The notes beneath the pieces are model-generated. The model saw nothing but the letters and a program-made list of their open reading frames with translations, was not told where the DNA came from and made no database searches. Of a stretch of 64,000 nt of DNA, positions 62,518 to 64,000 are shown piece by piece; the stretch's first letter is position 1; each line of letters begins with the position of its first letter. The stretch is taken from assembly GCF_900099775.1 (NCBI RefSeq), contig NZ_FMTM01000008.1, forward strand, positions 1 through 64,000, written 5' to 3'. This DNA comes from Rhizobium mongolense subsp. loessense. Its GTDB lineage: Bacteria; Pseudomonadota; Alphaproteobacteria; Rhizobiales; Rhizobiaceae. A program made the position numbers and the translations under genes.

Positions 62518-62703
62518 ATGCAGCGAGTTGAACCGAATAACGTCGGCACCGGAACCACGACCCGTGTTTGGTCGGTCAAGGATTTCTCCAAACGGCGCCG
62601 ACTTAAGGAGGAGGAAGAGGCTCGATTGCTAAAATTGTTTGGACCATTCGCGTCCGCCAGCGAATTGCTGCACAACGCACCACGAGAGCCGCGGTGGCGG
62701 TAG
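62518..62703 (+). CDS. DUF3606-like mini-protein D
   Basis: 61 residues: MQRVEPNNVGTGTTTRVWSV, 'KDFSKRRRLKEEEEARLLKL' and 'FGPFASASELLHNAPREP' ending RWR. Closest paralogue is mini-protein B (same length, same start and end, about half the residues identical by eye). SD GGGAGGA at 62504-62510 lies in a hairpin. A terminator follows at 62773-62796. The gene is intact although it stands among decayed mobile-element genes, which suggests it is kept by selection or arrived recently. Confidence 0.72.
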   Translation: MQRVEPNNVGTGTTTRVWSVKDFSKRRRLKEEEEARLLKLFGPFASASELLHNAPREPRWR

Positions 62704-62884
62704 GGTTCGGGACAGTCCCAGCGATCCACGCGAGTTTGAACGTCCGCGGATCGACAGCTGCCCAAATGGAGAAGGCCGCGCAATGGCGGCCTCTTTCGCC
62801 TGCGGCGTCGTTGTCTGCGAGGACGTAAACCGTGCGACCGGACAGCGCCGACAGATCCTCTGGCCAAGCCAGCCCCAAACGGGT
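62603..62884 (-). pseudogene. Toprim-domain (phage/plasmid primase-helicase) remnant
   Basis: The minus strand reads 'GLAWPEDLSALSGRTVYVLA' followed by DNDAAGERG, matching the Toprim core (VY.L.DND.AG) of primase/helicase proteins from mobile elements. In the same frame a stop comes just before GLAWPEDL, and no primase start or later motifs follow. Only a short fragment survives, partly antisense to mini-gene D. Confidence 0.55.
62773..62796 (+). terminator. Terminator of mini-gene D
   Basis: AGGCCGC (62773-62779) pairs with GCGGCCT (62786-62792) around a six-base loop, followed by CTTT. It lies 70 bases after the stop of mini-gene D. Confidence 0.6.
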
Positions 62885-63061
62885 TCAGCTTGCACTGTCA
62901 GTCGCACTGAGTTCGTCGGCATCATCGTGGACATCAATGTCCATGACGCGCCAGCCGACCCAGCCCCGGACTGCTGCCATGCGGTTGGCCGCCGAGCGCT
63001 CAAACGCGCGCTACGTGGTCAGGTTTCTTGATCATTGTGAAAGCGCGAACTTCGGCCAACG

Positions 63062-63289
63062 TCAGGCCCCTCGACTGCCATTGAAATGCGCATGAATCAG
63101 TGAATGCGATTGCTTATTGTCGGTGTCTGGCACGGCGATGTCCAATGAATGGCACGCTCGGGTACGCGCGCACTCCGCCATCCAAGCATCGAGAGCCGCG
63201 GTCGAGTCTTGAAGTAGGTCGGCCCTCCACCAAAATGGCGAAGCTTGTCGCCAGAGCGGCGGTCGTTGCGAATGAAGTTGGAACTTCAA
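63062..63289 (-). pseudogene. AlpA/excisionase-like helix-turn-helix remnant 2
   Basis: On the minus strand one frame reads 'DKLRHFGGGPTYFK' (about 63208-63249) and another continues 'LDAWMAECARTRA' (about 63155-63190). These are the middle and end of an AlpA-type helix-turn-helix protein, now in different frames. Together with remnant 1 at 60957 it suggests two decayed integrative elements, or a duplicated one, near the tRNA. Confidence 0.5.
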
Positions 63290-63486
63290 GGCTCCTGATT
63301 CTCGATCGGATCAACCTTCTATCGTTACGCGATTTATTAGAAGAATATCTTGGACAGGATATTGAACCATTTAGGAAACATCATTCGGATCGGCCGATTC
63401 CCGCTGTTAGAAACATGCAATTTTATTACTGGCGGACTCGAAAAACCCACCGCGTGGCTATTCGGTGGCGAGTGGAGCAATCATAA
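63235..63486 (+). CDS. Hypothetical protein, about 83 aa, low confidence
   Basis: An AT-richer frame ending at 63486 and reading 'LLILDRINLLSLRDLLEEYL', 'GQDIEPFRKHHSDRPIPAVR' and 'NMQFYYWRTRKTHRVAIRWR'. No SD of note before ATG 63235, and its first part lies antisense to the helix-turn-helix remnant. The AT-rich half may be a real coding end or chance. No family recognised. Confidence 0.25.
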   Translation: MAKLVARAAVVANEVGTSRLLILDRINLLSLRDLLEEYLGQDIEPFRKHHSDRPIPAVRNMQFYYWRTRKTHRVAIRWRVEQS

Positions 63487-63520
63487 AAGATCTGAATTTC
63501 CACCAAGATATTGAAAGGCT

Positions 63521-63596
63521 TGGTGAGAGCGATGGGGCTCGAACCCATGACCTACTGATTAAAAGTCAGTTGCTCTACCAGCTGAGCTACGCTCTC
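63521..63596 (-). tRNA. tRNA-Lys (anticodon TTT)
   Basis: A complete cloverleaf on the minus strand: acceptor GAGAGCG/CGCTCTC, D arm GCTC/GAGC, anticodon arm ACTGA-CTTTTAA-TCAGT with anticodon TTT, T arm ATGGG-TTCGAGC-CCCAT, discriminator A, and encoded CCA at 63523-63521. All stems pair perfectly. The accessory zone lies on the 3' side of this tRNA, the usual side for integration of islands. I found no second copy of the tRNA 3' end in the window to mark the other attachment site. Confidence 0.97.
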
Positions 63597-63790
63597 CCTT
63601 GACGCCTTGAACTCAAAAACAGCCCCGGCCGGAAGTGCGCGGAACATATGCAGGCGACTTATTGCGGTCAACCGAAAAATCGCCCTTTTTCGCGGCGTTA
63701 GGCATATTTCTTGCCGCGGCTCGAAAAGGTGATTGGCATTCGGTGGATTGCGGCGCTAAACATCCGCCAGATTGCAGCCGGAGAGAATGC

Positions 63791-64000
63791 GTGTCGATTG
63801 CCGATATTTCCCTGTTGAGCGCCCTGCTTGCGGGTGCCCTCTCCTTTCTCTCTCCCTGCGTGCTTCCCCTCGTTCCGCCCTATCTCTGCTACATGGCAGG
63901 CATATCCGTCGAGCAGTTCCGGGGCGGCAATGCTGTTGCGGTTGCGCCCGATGTTCGGCGCGGGGTGCTGTTTTCGGCGCTGTTCTTCACGCTCGGGTTC
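63791..64000 (+). CDS. CcdA/DsbD-type cytochrome c biogenesis membrane protein (window-truncated)
   Basis: From GTG 63791 (GGAGAG at 63780-63785) the protein reads VSIADISLLSALLAGALSFL followed by 'SPCVLPLVPPYLCYMAGISV'. The SPCVLPLVPPY motif with its cysteine is the signature of CcdA/DsbD transmembrane thiol carriers, which bring reducing power to the periplasm for cytochrome c assembly. The open frame continues past the window end; about 70 residues are visible. Confidence 0.88.
   Translation, partial: MSIADISLLSALLAGALSFLSPCVLPLVPPYLCYMAGISVEQFRGGNAVAVAPDVRRGVLFSALFFTLGF

Overview
The window reads as a chromosomal segment of an alphaproteobacterium of the Rhizobiaceae, most likely a Rhizobium species. 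The grounds are the high GC content, a phosphatidylcholine synthase gene, an IalB-family protein, a GTTC-N7-GTTC SOS box of the alphaproteobacterial type, an EcfG-type stress promoter, and the familiar rhizobial gene neighbourhoods (ppiB-ppiA-coaD-gyrA, ssb/uvrA, glnB-glnA, sdhE-mfd/recG, glmS-glmU). This placement is inference from gene content; no database search was run.

Layout. 1-350: the end of an IS30-type transposase next to a scrap of a second insertion sequence. 390-2240: an ArsR-type repressor with two palindromic operators over its own promoter, followed by an AHA1/SRPBCC protein and two GFA (CENP-V type) zinc proteins. 2300-6150: a winged-helix/TolB-like/TPR regulator, a DUF1127 mini-protein, an MFS transporter and a DUF4864 secreted protein. 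6358-14428: tRNA queuosine synthesis (queA-tgt), two cyclophilins, coaD, three very small membrane proteins (two of them behind an EcfG-like promoter) and gyrA. 14655-17662: a MarC-like membrane protein and a chromate-resistance pair (rhodanese-ChrB fusion and ChrA). 17755-22302: ssb and uvrA diverging around an SOS box, then a DUF72 protein. 22311-26419: the NAD(P)HX repair enzyme, PII (glnB, behind a sigma-54 promoter), glutamine synthetase and HspQ. 26536-30013: an IalB protein, a peptide-type binding protein and a DsbA-family oxidoreductase. 30020-40127: mfd-sdhE, recG, a DUF502 membrane protein, glmS and glmU.

40204-45546 is a complete YtfQRT/YjfF-like sugar ABC operon with a FadR-type regulator at its end. 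45692-50389 is a BMP/nucleoside-type ABC transporter, followed on the same strand upstream by qor and pcs. 52396-58232: ferredoxin-NADP reductase, a GntR regulator facing a deleted dihydrodipicolinate-synthase-family pseudogene, a MacAB-like exporter, a GFA protein and a DUF3606-like mini-protein.

58.3-63.5 kb is an accessory zone ending at tRNA-Lys(TTT). It has low coding density, several small unknown genes, decayed phage or integrative-element genes (HNH nuclease, P27-like small terminase, two AlpA-like helix-turn-helix remnants, a Toprim remnant) and further DUF3606-like mini-genes. Two of these share a 5' leader that can fold over the ribosome-binding site. After the tRNA the core genome resumes with a partial CcdA/DsbD-type gene.

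The least described material is the family of DUF3606-like mini-genes with conserved leaders, the small membrane proteins behind the EcfG-like promoter, and the orphaned GntR operator/pseudogene pair. I saw no CRISPR array, rRNA gene or intact defence system.
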